DNA from: Pleurotus djamor
Lineage: Eukaryota; Basidiomycota; Agaricomycetes; Agaricales; Pleurotaceae
Assembly (NCBI GenBank): GCA_029747585.1
Contig: JAPEVF010000221.1
Location: 1 to 64,000, forward strand
Direction of reading: 5' to 3'
Length of the DNA stretch: 64,000 nucleotides
Shown here piece after piece: positions 12,438-24,031 of this stretch. Positions within the stretch are counted from its first letter, which is position 1; the number at the start of each line of letters is the position of its first letter. The position numbers were made by a program, and so were the translations under genes. The notes beneath the pieces were generated by a model. It worked only from the letters and a program-made list of their open reading frames with translations, did no database searches and had not been told where the DNA came from.

Positions 12438-15400
12438 TCACCCCTTAATGTACATCAGCTTTCGAAATCGCTTCCTCAGCTCCTTCTCCTTCGAGTTCCC
12501 AAGCCGTCGTGCAACAGACACCCATGACCCTATCGTCAGATCCTCCATCTCGTACGGCGCATACTTGCGCGAGCTTGTCACGTTTCCATCCCGCAGCGAC
12601 CGGGGCAGATGTTGCTTTGGCACAGGGTAATGGAACGATGCTTCGCCGGATGACGGATGCAGTCGGTCCAGTTTCCATGTCAAATATTCCAGCTTGAATC
12701 TTGGTTTGCGCGTCTTGTTCGCATTTTCAAGATGTGGAATATAATACTGTTGAGATCATCATGTTTCTCTGATGTGCACATGAAATCAATGATCGTTTCA
12801 CTCTACCTGAGCATAGCCAAGGGGCGTCCACAGCCGATTCTGTCGAGATGGCGAGTCAGCATCAGAGTGCCAGGGTTCGTCCAGGTGGCACTTCCAGCTA
12901 CTCTTGTAAGGCTCCTTCTTGCACTCGGTCGCCTTGTTTCCATGCTTGCCGCGGTCCTTCCGATGCTTGCGCTTCCCCATCCCTTCAAAGCCCGTCTTGT
13001 ACCCAGTGATATTGTAGGAAAACACCCGAAACGTCGGCACATATGGGTTAGGGACGACGGGCGGCGAGACATTGATAACGCTGTAGTTGTCATAGTCCAG
13101 GTCCTTCGCTTTCGGCAGCGCAGCAAACTCTTGCAAGAGATCTTTCCACAGTTCCTCCTTGCCGCCAGCCACCCTGGGCGGCTCGACAATTTGAAGGTCC
13201 TCCGCTTCAACAAACGTAAACTGTAATCGAGCCAAGCGAAAGGTTATCCAGAGATCTGCGCCACATGGACGAAGAGGCGTACATGATCAGCGTTCATGTG
13301 CTGTAGTTCGGAGGTAAGTATGTAACCGCAAGAACCACGTCTTCATTGACTTACCCCGTAGAGGTGACCCACTATCGTATCTTGGAACCGCAACGCCAGC
13401 TCAGCGTACCGCACATACTGCAAAGACAATTAACAAAATCGAAAACACCATTCTGGGTTAGACGCAGCCACATACACATTCCGGAAAGTAATTCCCAGGT
13501 GAAGGTGGGACATGACCTAGAACCCACAACATCAGAACATGTCCATCGAACGCTCAAGAGCCATAAAGCAGGTACCTGACAACCATACCTCGGTAACGGC
13601 AAGAGCAGAGGCGATGCAAGAGGTCACGAAAATTCATTATCAGTAACCACATGGCTCCCACCCCAAAAGCAGCAAAAACGCCCATGGGAAAACACCAACT
13701 CACTTGCATATTCCTTTCTCGGAACATCTTGAGTTGGACTTCCAGCCAGTCAAACTGCAGATTACCAGGATCCTCACGGTCCGTGAATGGGCATCCTCCC
13801 ACAGCTGTGTAGTTCGTTGTTAAGGACCGTGGATGGAAAGGTGTTGAGTACGCATGCAAACAACATCAGATGATGAGCTAGAACCGCTTCCCAACCTGAT
13901 TGTGGCGTGTTGGCGTACCTTTGTTGGAATCATAAAAGTACATCGTATTCAGGCTGATAACCGCAAGGGAGTTGGGTATAACCTCAACATGGAAATAGCC
14001 TCCCCGTTGGAAGACTTGATACATTGGAAACGGTATGAAGGATTTCCATATCCTAAGGGATCGAATCGACCATGGACATCATGGACATCAATGGGTGATT
14101 ATCAGTGGTAACGAAGGGACAAGATAGAGAGAGGCAGTGCTCACGATGAGAATTCATTCGTAATGCCATTAGGACCTATGAACGGGATTAAAAATGTCGA
14201 TGGGGGCGCCAAACCATTTTGATGACGACAAAGATACATACCCGCCTCCATGATGTTCTTCGCAATAGAGAACATGTCAAATTACAACTCTTTTGATGCT
14301 GTAGTTGACAACCACTTACGTGCGCTACGACGCGCGACGCGACGGGGCAATGGAGAGAAGAGAAGCAAGTTAGAACACTGCCCTTGAACCAAATTACAGA
14401 TACAATCTATCATGAGGAAAGACTTACGCCAAACATCATTGTTACCTAGATCGCGTATACGAGCGCGCGTACCCAACAATAAACGATGGGTTATGCCCGA
14501 CGGAAAGCAACCACTCACCAAGGGAGGGGATGACGGGTATCCCTTTGCTCGCAAAGATTTTTTCCATCTTGGACGCCACATTCCTGTTTAGTTGGTAGAT
14601 CTCGCTCGGAGTGCGGGGCAACTTCCGATCGTTATCATGTCTAGATAAAAGCGGTTGAGGGGAAAAAGGCAAGATGTTTATAAGGATCCGAAGCGGATGC
14701 AAGGCTAAGGTCTGGAGAACCCTGTGCTTACCTCGCATTGTCGCCGGTCCCTGCAAAGATATCGGAGAAAGTCAGCCTCAAGAAGCAGGACGTAAAGGGT
14801 TCATGTGAGCAGTTCGTCATCTACCAGGGACTGCGATGGGGGAATGACGCGTCATCTGCTCAAAGACTTGGTCATCCTGCCCAGAAACGCGACAGTTATA
14901 AATTAATATTAACTGTCACCAGTCACCATCCATCCGATCATAGGAGCAGATCAACGCAAGCTTTGTGGACGTCTTTGACTGCCTCGGTGGGTGACAAAAC
15001 AAGATCCCAAATGTTGAAACTCCATCGCGCGCAGACATGCCCCCACGTCCCGTCGAGCTCGCCAAGTAGATAAAGCACATCTGTCTGAGGCACATGCAAG
15101 CTTCGCAGGGCAGAACTAGATGGAGCGAAGCCTAGTCCAGAAACGTAGTCTCCGGACGCCACTGACATACACGCGTCCAAGAGTCGCCCACAAGGACCCA
15201 AGAATTGATGACAAGAAGACGAAGCAACTCACAGATGACAAAGTCCAGCTCAGAAGACCAATGCTTATCCAGATAGTCCAACGTAAAGTTGGTCAGAATC
15301 AACGGCGAATCACATTCGCTGGATGAGAGACACATGGGTCGGATCGTATAAGTCCATTATCACGAAAGGACAAAAAAANCAAGTAAAAAGTCAACCGACC

Positions 15401-15742
15401 AATCACCGAACACACACGCACACCGCACTTACCTGAACGGTGTACCATACATACTCGAACGTTCCTTCTCTTTCTTTGGTTTCCGTCTGTGACACGCAGA
15501 CGATTGCGAAGCATGAACAGCATAGTATGGATCCGGATGTAAATCGGTTATCTGAAGAAAACGACCTTGCAGTTTCCGCGGTTCTTTTTATTTTGGAAGG
15601 GGGAATTAAGCACACGACAAAGGCATTCTCATGAATCCAACTCACTGGTCAAATCAACGTGAAAAGGCTCTTGGGACGGCGGTGCTGCCAGAGCAGGAAG
15701 TATTATGGATAATTGCAAGAGTACAATGATGTTGAGCTCCAT
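12438..15742 (-). CDS. PPN1: Endopolyphosphatase PPN1, vacuolar metallophosphoesterase
   Basis: More than ten short exons form a type II membrane or secreted calcineurin-like phosphoesterase that cleaves inorganic polyphosphate. The N-terminus MELNIIVLLQLSIILPALAA is a signal peptide or anchor. Then come RFLQITDLHPDPYY, CHRRKPKKEKE, MYGTPF, ECDSPLILTNFTLDYLD, and the metal-binding WTGDNARHDNDR, split over two introns. PSLGNNDVW, GPNGITNEF, NTMYFYDSN and GNLQFDWLEVQL follow. The C-terminal block has VPNPYVPTFRVFSYNITGY, a Lys/Arg-rich insert, FHYPVPKQHLPRSL and YEMEDLTIGSWV, ending MYIKG. This is the full family order. The start at 15742 gives the hydrophobic N-terminus. One intron (14751-15232, 482 nt) is far longer than the others. 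The N at 15379 falls in an intron. Confidence 0.92.
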
Positions 15743-16196
15743 TGCCAGCCAGCGAGACATGATTCAATCAGCGAGCAAGACAAGCAAGTAAGAGGCCCTT
15801 TTCTAGCTGTTGTGGGGTATAAATAAGAATGTCGAGAAGACCGGGCGTGGAGGTAGTGTCGCACGTTCGTTCCTTCGTCGCCAGAGCTGAACATTTTGGC
15901 CTGGGTGCATGGGCGCTTCTTATTTTAGATCAATATCTGCGCTGGGCAACTCCGCGACGCCCATTGAGATGCATCTCATTGACTTTAAAAGCCAATAGTT
16001 CTGACGTGGTGGAATGGACAATGATATAGATATGTAGGATAATACACAGTAGTATAAACGAAGGCTGGGTGATGGTAATGGTACAATGAGGATGTGTCTG
16101 AAACAAGGCCCAAGAAACACGCGAAGGGAGGTCATAAATACGAAAACACAGAGGGTATTGTTTGATACTGCCGACCCAGACACGACTCAAATCGTC
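15743..16196. other. Intergenic region between PPN1 and the small gene at 16197
   Basis: Both flanking genes are on minus, so this stretch should hold the PPN1 promoter and the 3' end of the small upstream gene. Apart from the TATA-like element I see no feature, and the open stretches carry no recognisable domain. Confidence 0.35.
15829..15836 (-). promoter_or_regulatory. TATA-like element upstream of PPN1
   Basis: TATAAATA on plus reads TATTTATA on the PPN1 sense strand. It lies about 87 bases upstream of the PPN1 start codon, a plausible core-promoter distance. This is motif evidence only. Confidence 0.3.
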
Positions 16197-16779
16197 TTGA
16201 TGGAGGCAGGGATGCATCCCAAGTAGGCGTCTTGGTTCCCCTCCTTGCGGACGTGGAGGGCCAAGAGGGTAGCGACGTTGTCCCCGGTGTTGAGAACATT
16301 GCGGATAGACTCTTCGGCAAGGTGACAAGCCTTCAGATAGTGTTAGTCATCTTCCGCGTGCGTACAACTAGTAGAAAGCTCACTCTGCTGTATCCGCCAG
16401 GCTGGAGGGGCGAACGAGCGACGGAAATAGTGTTGTGAATTGCGTCGACCGAGTATCTGCGGCTAACGGTGCAGGTTAGAATGCAAGGCTGACTGGTCAG
16501 GTACTAGCGAAGACTTACAGAATGCTCTCCAACTCAGCCCTAGTCCTTGGGATGATAAAGAGGTCGGCACCACTGAGATAGCGATTGAAGGCACGATAAG
16601 AAGCACAGCCAGCGACGAGGGTCTCGTCGAGAGAAGGGTGCTCGATGTCCCAGGTGAACCAATTTTCACTGGAAAAAATGGGTAAGTTGGCGAGGCGCTA
16701 CGATAAGGGCGGTGGGGGCGTACGTGAGGTGCATGTGCGCTTTAGCCTCCTGAGTGTGAGGGGCAAGGTAGTGGTCCAT
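16197..16779 (-). CDS. Small uncharacterised protein (about 140 aa)
   Basis: Four exons join in consistent phase with GT-AG introns. Exon 1 is MDHYLAPHTQEAKAHMHL. Exon 2 is ENWFTWDIEHPSLDETLVAG, then CASYRAFNRYLSGADLFIIP. Exon 3 is YSVDAIHNTISVARSPLQPG and exon 4 runs from ACHLAEESIRNVLNTGDN to IPASIKTI. There is no signal peptide, transmembrane segment or motif I recognise; the composition is that of a soluble globular, largely helical protein. The clean splice structure, short introns and an upstream TATA box make it a real gene. I cannot assign a function. Confidence 0.65.
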
Positions 16780-18366
16780 TTGTGATGAACGTCGTGGTTG
16801 CAAAATGGGGTGGAGGGAGGAAGAAAGTTGTGGGGGGGAAGGAATGGGAGGAAGATGCGAGCAGAGGGCTTTTATACAAAAACGGTGGCGTGAACGCTGA
16901 CTCGGTGGCAATGACAAGTTGGTGGAAGGAGGAAGTGGTAAAAAGGCCACAAACTCCGCCAGGACTTGGAAAGTGGATGACTAGGAATAACTTGCCAAGA
17001 CAATTCGAATCTCATTTTTAGATTATCACTCGCACGTGCGTAACGCGTGACCCGTGACGCTTCCTCTTTCCCCACCTCCATCGGACTCTGTCCTCACTCC
17101 GCTCAATGTCCGTCAATGCACAGAAGTCGTCAAAGACCAAAATGGGTCCAAGTTCGTGTGCTTGGACTCTGATACAGAAGGCCCGGGAAAGTGGTAAGGA
17201 CTTTTGTCCGAATCTTGGCGCCGGAATCAATTTTGGTTGAAAACGAACGACTTTCAGTTTGCACAGGATTCAGGATTTTGCACCAAACCACGATCGAACC
17301 ATATATACTAATCTGTGGACGGCATATGCTATCAGTTCAAGGAAGAGCAAGTAGCTCAGTGCTGCTCTCGCCCGAGAATAATTGAACATAGCATCGTTTT
17401 GGTTGTGATGGATTACTGTCCTCTACTTCCAGTCTATCCAAACGATGGAAAAGGAAATAAACGTATGTCCCTTGTTTTAGATTTGTAGACTTATAATATC
17501 ACAACCTTGGAAAAGTATTTCCGAGCGAGAAAGCCCATACTTAGTGGGACGAGGTTCATGGAAGGGAAACTTCGTAGTTGAAGTCGCGTGCCCACCCCTC
17601 TCCAAACGATTAGCATGTCCAACCTTGAACCCTGCTGAGGTGAGCCATTTTCTTTCTCAAACCCAGATGAAAATTCATGTTCAAACACGGTGTATCTATC
17701 TACGTATACGCAATGTGGGGTATACTGTTTGGTTTTCGGTTTTTCGGAAGACGACCGACCTACAAATTCGACCTCGATCATCGATCACGCCGATCACGCT
17801 TAGGAGGCCGCACAATGTCTGTTTCCGCGAAGAAGAGTCTGGCCTTTGGGGAGTCCCTTGAGGCCACGCGAGCCGCACGAACTCGAGCACCGATGGTTGC
17901 TATTTTTTCGATCCAGTATACGGTTAACGGTAGACTCGTCAAGCCGTCGTTTTCGGGGTCCAGACTCGCATCGTTGTCCTTGTGCATGATGCTGCATCGG
18001 AGAAGACCAACGTCCCAGAGAAACATGGTGGAGTTCAGATTTTTNATGTCTGAACTCTAGCCTCCTGAGTTTTTGGGAACGCACTTTGTGATGTCCAATT
18101 TTATGGACTAGGCGTCGAGGGCTTCGAAATACGATTGTTTCCACGCACATACCTTTGGAGAAGCCATGCGGCCTCCGCTAAGGCACCGTCCCCTGTAGGA
18201 GAGCGGCTACTGTCTTTGTCACCCCCCGGCTCATATCGTTTTGTGTATTCAGCTGCTACGTGCTTCATGGTCGACTGTCTCAAATGCAGCCGTCGCACTG
18301 CGCTCCCGTCCAAACGCTGTGGGCACTGTTCTGCCAGAATTAGTGAGGCCGAGACCCGTTACTCAC
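16780..18366. other. Gene-poor region, no supported gene
   Basis: About 1.6 kb with open stretches on both strands (for example 17677-18060 plus and 17778-18026 minus) but no recognisable domain, splice pattern or homology. A short inverted repeat (GAGTTCAGA / TCTGAACTC) surrounds the N at 18045. Decayed mobile or duplicated sequence is possible, given the pseudogene immediately downstream. Confidence 0.35.
16870..16876 (-). promoter_or_regulatory. TATA box of the small gene at 16779
   Basis: TATAAAA reads on the minus strand about 90 bases upstream of the start codon at 16779, followed by a pyrimidine-rich stretch on the sense strand. The spacing and sequence are typical of strongly expressed fungal genes. 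Confidence 0.5.
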
Positions 18367-18399
18367 AACTCGGCAACAACTAATGATGATGCACACACT

Positions 18400-18899
18400 G
18401 ACATCGCGCCTGACTTGATTTCCGAGTTCGAGAGTCACCTCTGGTACCATGGCATCTCTGGCGACCCTCCCAAACTCCTCTGACGGTCCGATCTCGAGAC
18501 CCACCCGTTCCCCATCCCAGCCCCTGGAACGCACTTCATCAAAATCCCAAGCAAGACTATCCATGGTGTCTTCGTCACACGGCCGTGCGGAGTACTGTAG
18601 CCCCTCAGATCTTGGGTCCGTTGAAAGCCCGTGGTATTAGGTATTCTTCGCTGACGACGGCTCGCTTTGCGATCGTTGAGGACGGCAAGGAGGAGAAGGA
18701 AAGATTTGGTCCCATTGTGGTATGGATTGGTGTTCCGCCCAATTCGGCGAGTGTGACGACTCTTGGGGATGCTACTCCTGTCATCCTTCGTATCCATAAT
18801 GACGCCCAGGTCACCGATGTCGTTGTCGAGTGGTACGAAGAGGTCGTCCAAAAGCCGGTTGGCCGGCCTCTGGAGCACCAGACCGGCTCATGTACTTGA
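18400..18899 (+). pseudogene. Broken remnant of an uncharacterised protein family that I recall from Agaricomycete genomes
   Basis: Pieces of one protein-like sequence lie in order but in different frames and with stops. YHGISGDPPKLL is followed by a stop. THPFPIPAPGTHFIKIP and SKTIHGVF lie in a second frame that also hits stops. From about 18610 the run is clear again: ARFAIVEDGKEEKERFGPIV, VWIGVPPNSASVTTLG, then VTDVVVEWYEEVVQKPVG. These blocks (GLSGKPPKLL, PFP.P.G, FGPVVIWVGV, VVVEW.E.VV) resemble a repeated, often truncated hypothetical family that I remember from mushroom genomes. Function is unknown. The disrupted frames indicate a decayed copy, although intron loss of context cannot be fully excluded. 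Confidence 0.5.
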
Positions 18900-19327
18900 G
18901 TCCTGACAGTCCCGAAACGCCCCAAAAGCTTGGTGCTTCACGTCGACCTCCTCCTCAAACCCCACGATATTGGATAACCTCAGTGATTTATTGAGTATGC
19001 TACTTGAGTTTGTAAATGAATAACCTGGGATTCTCAGTAGCTAATGGCGTAGCTCAGCGTGACTACCCTAGTACTTCTACGCCAGCCACAGCAATATAGA
19101 ATCCTTTGCGATGAAGGTCACTTTTTCGGGCAAATCCTGTCGTCCCCACTTTCCTTGGAAAATCTTGCCTTTTTTNACCGGCAGATGATGCACGAAAAAT
19201 TTGGGCCAAATCGGGACCACCTTTTCTGAGGCTTTTCAGGGTCCATGCGTTGTTCTTCCAATTCGCGCCAAGACTTGTCCCCACATCGTCTCATTTCTCA
19301 AGATCTCAACAGCTTCCTAGCTCAAAA
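18900..19327. other. Upstream region of acetoacetyl-CoA synthetase
   Basis: No gene is seen. It contains the presumed promoter of the gene at 19328 and one N (19176) following a T run. Confidence 0.35.
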
Positions 19328-22300
19328 ATGGTCGTATCGAACGACGCGTTGTATCAGCCAACAAATGCAGAAGAATCAGCCGTTTTTCGCTTTAGAGATC
19401 TTGTCAACTCCAAGCATCACTCGTCCCTAACGTCATACGCTGATCTGTACCACTGGTCGACCAACAACCTTGACCACTTTTGGGATCTTGTGTGGGACGC
19501 GACTGGCGTCATTGGAGACAAGGGTAGTCATGTCGTCGACGTTGACGCACGTCCGAACGATAACCCAGCGTGGTTCAGCGGTGCAAAGCTAAACTGGGCG
19601 GAGAACATGCTTCGCGAGCGTAGCCACGAGAAGATTGCTCTCATTCAAGCTAGTGCGTTCTCTGCTTGCCAAGTCTTCCCCGAGTGAGGCAGAAGGAATT
19701 CATAATACCATCTAGCTGAGCCTACCCAAGACTTGCCCGATCCGCTGTTGCGAAAGGTGTCATATGCATCGCTCTACGAGACGGTTGCAAACGTTGCATC
19801 AGCATTGCTGTTGCACGGCCTCAAGCCTGGAGACAGGGTTGGCGCGTACTGCTCCAATTGCATTGTATGTACCTACGCGTCTTCTTCTCCAATCAAGCCA
19901 TATCACTATCTACTGCATCGCCACTGGACCGATGGACTTGGACCACAGGCATTTCGTGATTCTCGTGCAATCACCGAACGTTCGTCGTCATACTGCGGTC
20001 TTTGGCAGTCAGCAACGCTATGGATGTCTCCTCGCGGCTTTGTCTCATCATATGAATTCCTCGTTGTCGCAGAGCGATCATCTCGCAGAACGCTCACAAT
20101 CACTCCATTTTTAGGAAAATGTCGCAGCTTGCCTCGCTACGACCGCTTTGGGAGGCATTTGGGTCAGTGCGGCAGCCGATTTTGGACCTGACGGGGTGCT
20201 AGAGCGGTTAGTCGAGCTCGACAAAAACCACCCTTTCCCATGCCTGATGTCTTCTTCCCCCGCGTAGCTTTGAACAAGTCCAACCGAAATTCATCTTCGC
20301 GGTGGACGCGGTAGTGTCAGTGTTCTGGACCCATTCGGCGTTCCTTCGTCCCCGAGTTATCTATACGACTAACTCGAGCTTGTTTCACACAGATACAACG
20401 CTAAAGTCCACCCGCATCTGCCAAAAGTAACGCGTCTTGTGGCCGAGCTGTCGAAGAAGGACTTGGCACCGAAAGTCATTATCATCCACGCCATACCACA
20501 GGCTGCTGAGCATGTGGGGTGGTCAGACGATTGGGTTTCATGGGAGAGCTACGTTGAGGAAGGCCGAGTTACAAAGCTTGGGAGAGCCGCGTCCGGGGAG
20601 ATAGAGTGGCATCGAACTACGTTTGACTGGCCTCTGTGGATACTATTCAGCTCTGGGACGACAGGTATGTGTGTGGGATGCGATGGTGGCCTTGTGACTA
20701 GCTCAATGCTCGATTCCAGGCCGACCAAAGTAAGCCCATCACCTTGATCTTCATGGTTCAATACGTCATACGCGTGTAGACCTATCGTCCACCGCGTAGG
20801 TGGCATGCTGCTGCAGTTGAAGAAAGAGCTCATGATCTGCGGAGATATACGACCCAATGATGTGTTTTTCTACTACACTACCACGTTCGTACTTCTCTCT
20901 TCTCCAAAACGGAACTGGCAATAATCTTGACTGTCATCTAGGGGCTGGATGATGTGGAACTTCCTTGTCAGTGGTCTGACGATTGGATGCACATTGGTCC
21001 TTTACGATGGGAGCCCACTCCGTGATCCTGGATACTTGTGGAAGTTGACAGATGAATTGGGGATTAGTATCTTTGGTACGAGCGCCAAGTATATTGACCA
21101 ACTCTCGGTGATGTCAATTCATTATGATCGAGTACCCGCGGTTTCACTGACTGCATTCCTTTCAGAAAAACTATATTCCTCGTGAGAAGCACAGTCTGCG
21201 TACGCTCCGGCATATATATTCTACTGGTTCTCCTCTCGCACCGGCTTTGTACGATTACGTGTATGAGAAGATTCATCCCAATGTATTGTTGGGATCCATC
21301 ACCGGTAAGTCTCGGTTCTACCCACCCCACATCGTATCATTGCGACTGGGTGAATCCATTTATCCTGACATGTTGCCGGTTCAAAGGGGGAACTGATATA
21401 TGTTCTCTGTTCGCGGGAATGTGTTCGGCACTACCGGTTTATCGAGGCGAGATACAATGTCGGATGCTAGGAATGGCGGTGGAAAGCTTCTCACCCTCAG
21501 GCGAGTCCAATCCTCCCGGGGAAAACGGCGAACTCGTCTGCGTGAAGCCATTTCCGTGCATGCCGTTAGGTTTCTGGCCGTTACCTGGATTCGGCGATGA
21601 AGCGGCTGTGAAGGCGGCACAAACTCGATTCCAACAGTCCTACTTTTCCGAATTCAGTGGTGTTTGGTGTAAGTGATGGTTCCAATGTAGAATCGGCGGC
21701 TAACTTGACCGTTTCTTGTCAGACCACGGCGATCATATTGTTATCACGGAATCTAGGGGTGATAATGCTGGTGGTATGGTTATGTTGGGCCGATCGGATG
21801 GAGTGCTGAATCCTGGAGGCGTAAGGTTTGGATCAGCGGAACTGTATGATGTGATAGAGACATGCTTTTCCGAAGCGACGGCACGTGACGCGTCGCATGT
21901 TATCGTGGACTCGGTAGCAGTGGGGCAATCTATCGATGGGGGGACGGATGAAAGGGTCGCACTCTTCGTGAAACTTCCAGATGGACATAAACTGTCTGAG
22001 GAGTTGGAGAAGGACATACGAGGAGCGGTGAGGTCTAGAAGGAGCCCAAGGCATGTGCCCTCGAAGGTATGTTTTATCCATAGTTCCCCCGGGGGTGATC
22101 GACTGAATGTGGGTGTAGATCCTTCAAGTACAGGATATCCCATACACGCTCAACTCCAAACGCGTTGAGGTTCCTGTGAAAAAGGCAAGTGCGCGCTGTC
22201 TCAACGTGTCCTGGGTGATCTAATTATACCTAATCTAGATAATAAACGGTGCATCCGTGTCCATCATCAACCCAGCCACGCTACGGAATCCTGAATGTCT

Positions 22301-22355
22301 GGCAGAGTACAGTGTGCTTGGAGAGGCGTTACGAGCTGAAGTAAAGACGAAATAA
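19328..22355 (+). CDS. AACS: Acetoacetyl-CoA synthetase (acetoacetate-CoA ligase)
   Basis: Cytosolic ANL-superfamily enzyme that converts acetoacetate, ATP and CoA to acetoacetyl-CoA. About a dozen exons give roughly 680 residues. The N-terminal block is FRDLVNSKHHSSLTSYADLY, then FSGAKLNWAENMLRERS. The core has ENVAACLATTALGGIWVSAA and DFGPDGVLERFEQVQPKFIF. The AMP-binding P-loop-like signature ILFSSGTTGRPKPIVHR is split by an intron. Then follow GWMMWNFLVSGLTIGCTLVL, STGSPLAP, TGGTDICSLF, the hinge/adenylate motif YHGDHI and GRSDGVLNPGGVRFGSAELY. The C-terminal catalytic lysine region is TLNSKRVEVPVKK. The end ALRAEVKTK-stop is at 22355. One intron (19865-20114) is about 250 nt, longer than usual. 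The gene looks intact. Confidence 0.93.
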
Positions 22356-24031
22356 ATGGCCGCAAATGGCGAGATTATCTGCACCTTGTCAGGCCCCGAT
22401 TGTTTGAGTGGCGGTGTTTTTTACCTCGAGGCTGGCGTCCAGGTCAAGCGTTCGACGTTCGACCCTTAAATAAACTCGAGTCAGCTCGAGTTCGTCGCCA
22501 AGAACCTCGCACCAACAAGATTAGCTCGATTTAGAGCAGATAAGATAAAGCTCTGTGAGGATGGCATCATAAGCTGTGAGAGGAACATGGGCAGACGACA
22601 TACAGTACACTCCAATACTGCATTGGGCAACATATTTCTAATTCTTCTTCATCTTCGAGCACACCGGCGTCACGGTTTATCCAGATTCACGGCATTGAAA
22701 GCAGTCGTGATGTTGATCTGCTGGTCGGGGTTGCGAAGCTTGATCACGCTCACTGGATCCGCTGTTGGCCAACAGCGATTCCTCCACCAACCGCAGTTCT
22801 TTTCGGTTAACGCTAGCTTGAGTCTTTTGCAAAGCAAATCGTTGGAGGATACGATGATGGTAGGTTGTTTTGTTTATTACTCCGTTGTTGCTTAGATTGG
22901 GTTACTACTGAGTAGTACTTGATGGATTGGTGCTTTTTGTACCATGGATCACGGTCCGTTGCACTTCGAAGGGTAGAGTGGAGACCCTATACAAGCAGTT
23001 GGAGCTGTAGAGCTATTATTCGGGGTTGGAGATGTGGTCGACCCCGTTGGAAAGGGAGGACTGGTGCGCGCGGATTCGTTGGGCTAATGAAGGAGAACTG
23101 AAGTACCACTGATGCAGGCACTTCGGGGAGGTCTGTGGATGGAGATCAAAGTGTTAACCCATGGTTCATGGACCCAGACATGGTAGTGCACGTCCCAAAC
23201 AACGCGAAGTAGCTGGGAGGAGGAACAGGAGAGAGCATTGTTACAGAAGTGTAAATTTTGTCAGACTACTAGTAGAATCAGAATAGAACTTTACAAGGAG
23301 AGGATGTGTAGATTTCGGGTGTCGGCAGGTGGACCACTCGAGCATTCTATGTTACTCAGGCGAATAAAAGGCTATCAAAGGCTACGGGAAGTCACTCACT
23401 CTGTTTTTTCGACCCCTCTACGCCGTACTACTTTGCAAAGGGGTAAGAACAGGAGATGATTAGGATAAAGGGGGCGACAACCAATCCGAGCCAGCTCAAG
23501 GTTTCGACCCTGTTGCCTTGCGACTTGGTGTGTTTTCTGCCTCGAGGCATCGGAGTCACATCCGATCAATGTTTTTTTGCTCTTCTCATGTCCGGAGGGG
23601 ATGTCCATTGTTGGTGGGAACGCGGAAAGTTTCTAGTTGATGTTGTGAAGACTGAGTTGCTTGCTGGCAAGAGTTGCGGACTCACATCTGCTGCTGTCCT
23701 CGACCACGTAGCATCCTCGCAACAAGCTTGTCATCTCAGCTTTCTTAAGGCTTTGGCAGTGCTTGGAGCTCTTCAGGACAAAGACCCGGACCACGAGCAC
23801 CCTCGATTTCGGAGGTATCAATTTTTTGCGTGCCGTGCCCGTTCTCCTCCTCTTCCCTGCTTGCCCGAGAAAGCTTCATGGTAGCCTCGTGTTCTTGATT
23901 GGTCCCCCGCCGAGCCCATCCTATTTATCATGCAGTCCCTGCACCATAATGCTTCCTCCTCGTCCACAACCAACCCCCCTTCAAACCCGCTCACCAGAGC
24001 ATTCGCGGTTTTCAAATCAAGAGCACCAGGG
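22356..24031. other. Long intergenic region, no supported gene
   Basis: About 1.7 kb. Open stretches on plus (22587-22895, 23456-23884) have no recognisable domain, uneven composition and no splice partners. I see no repeat structure either. The last 100 bases before 24032 are probably promoter and 5' UTR of the membrane-protein gene. Confidence 0.35.

Noticed and set aside
22587..23884. Open frames of about 100-140 codons downstream of acetoacetyl-CoA synthetase
   Set aside because: No recognisable domain, no continuity between them, and unconvincing composition.
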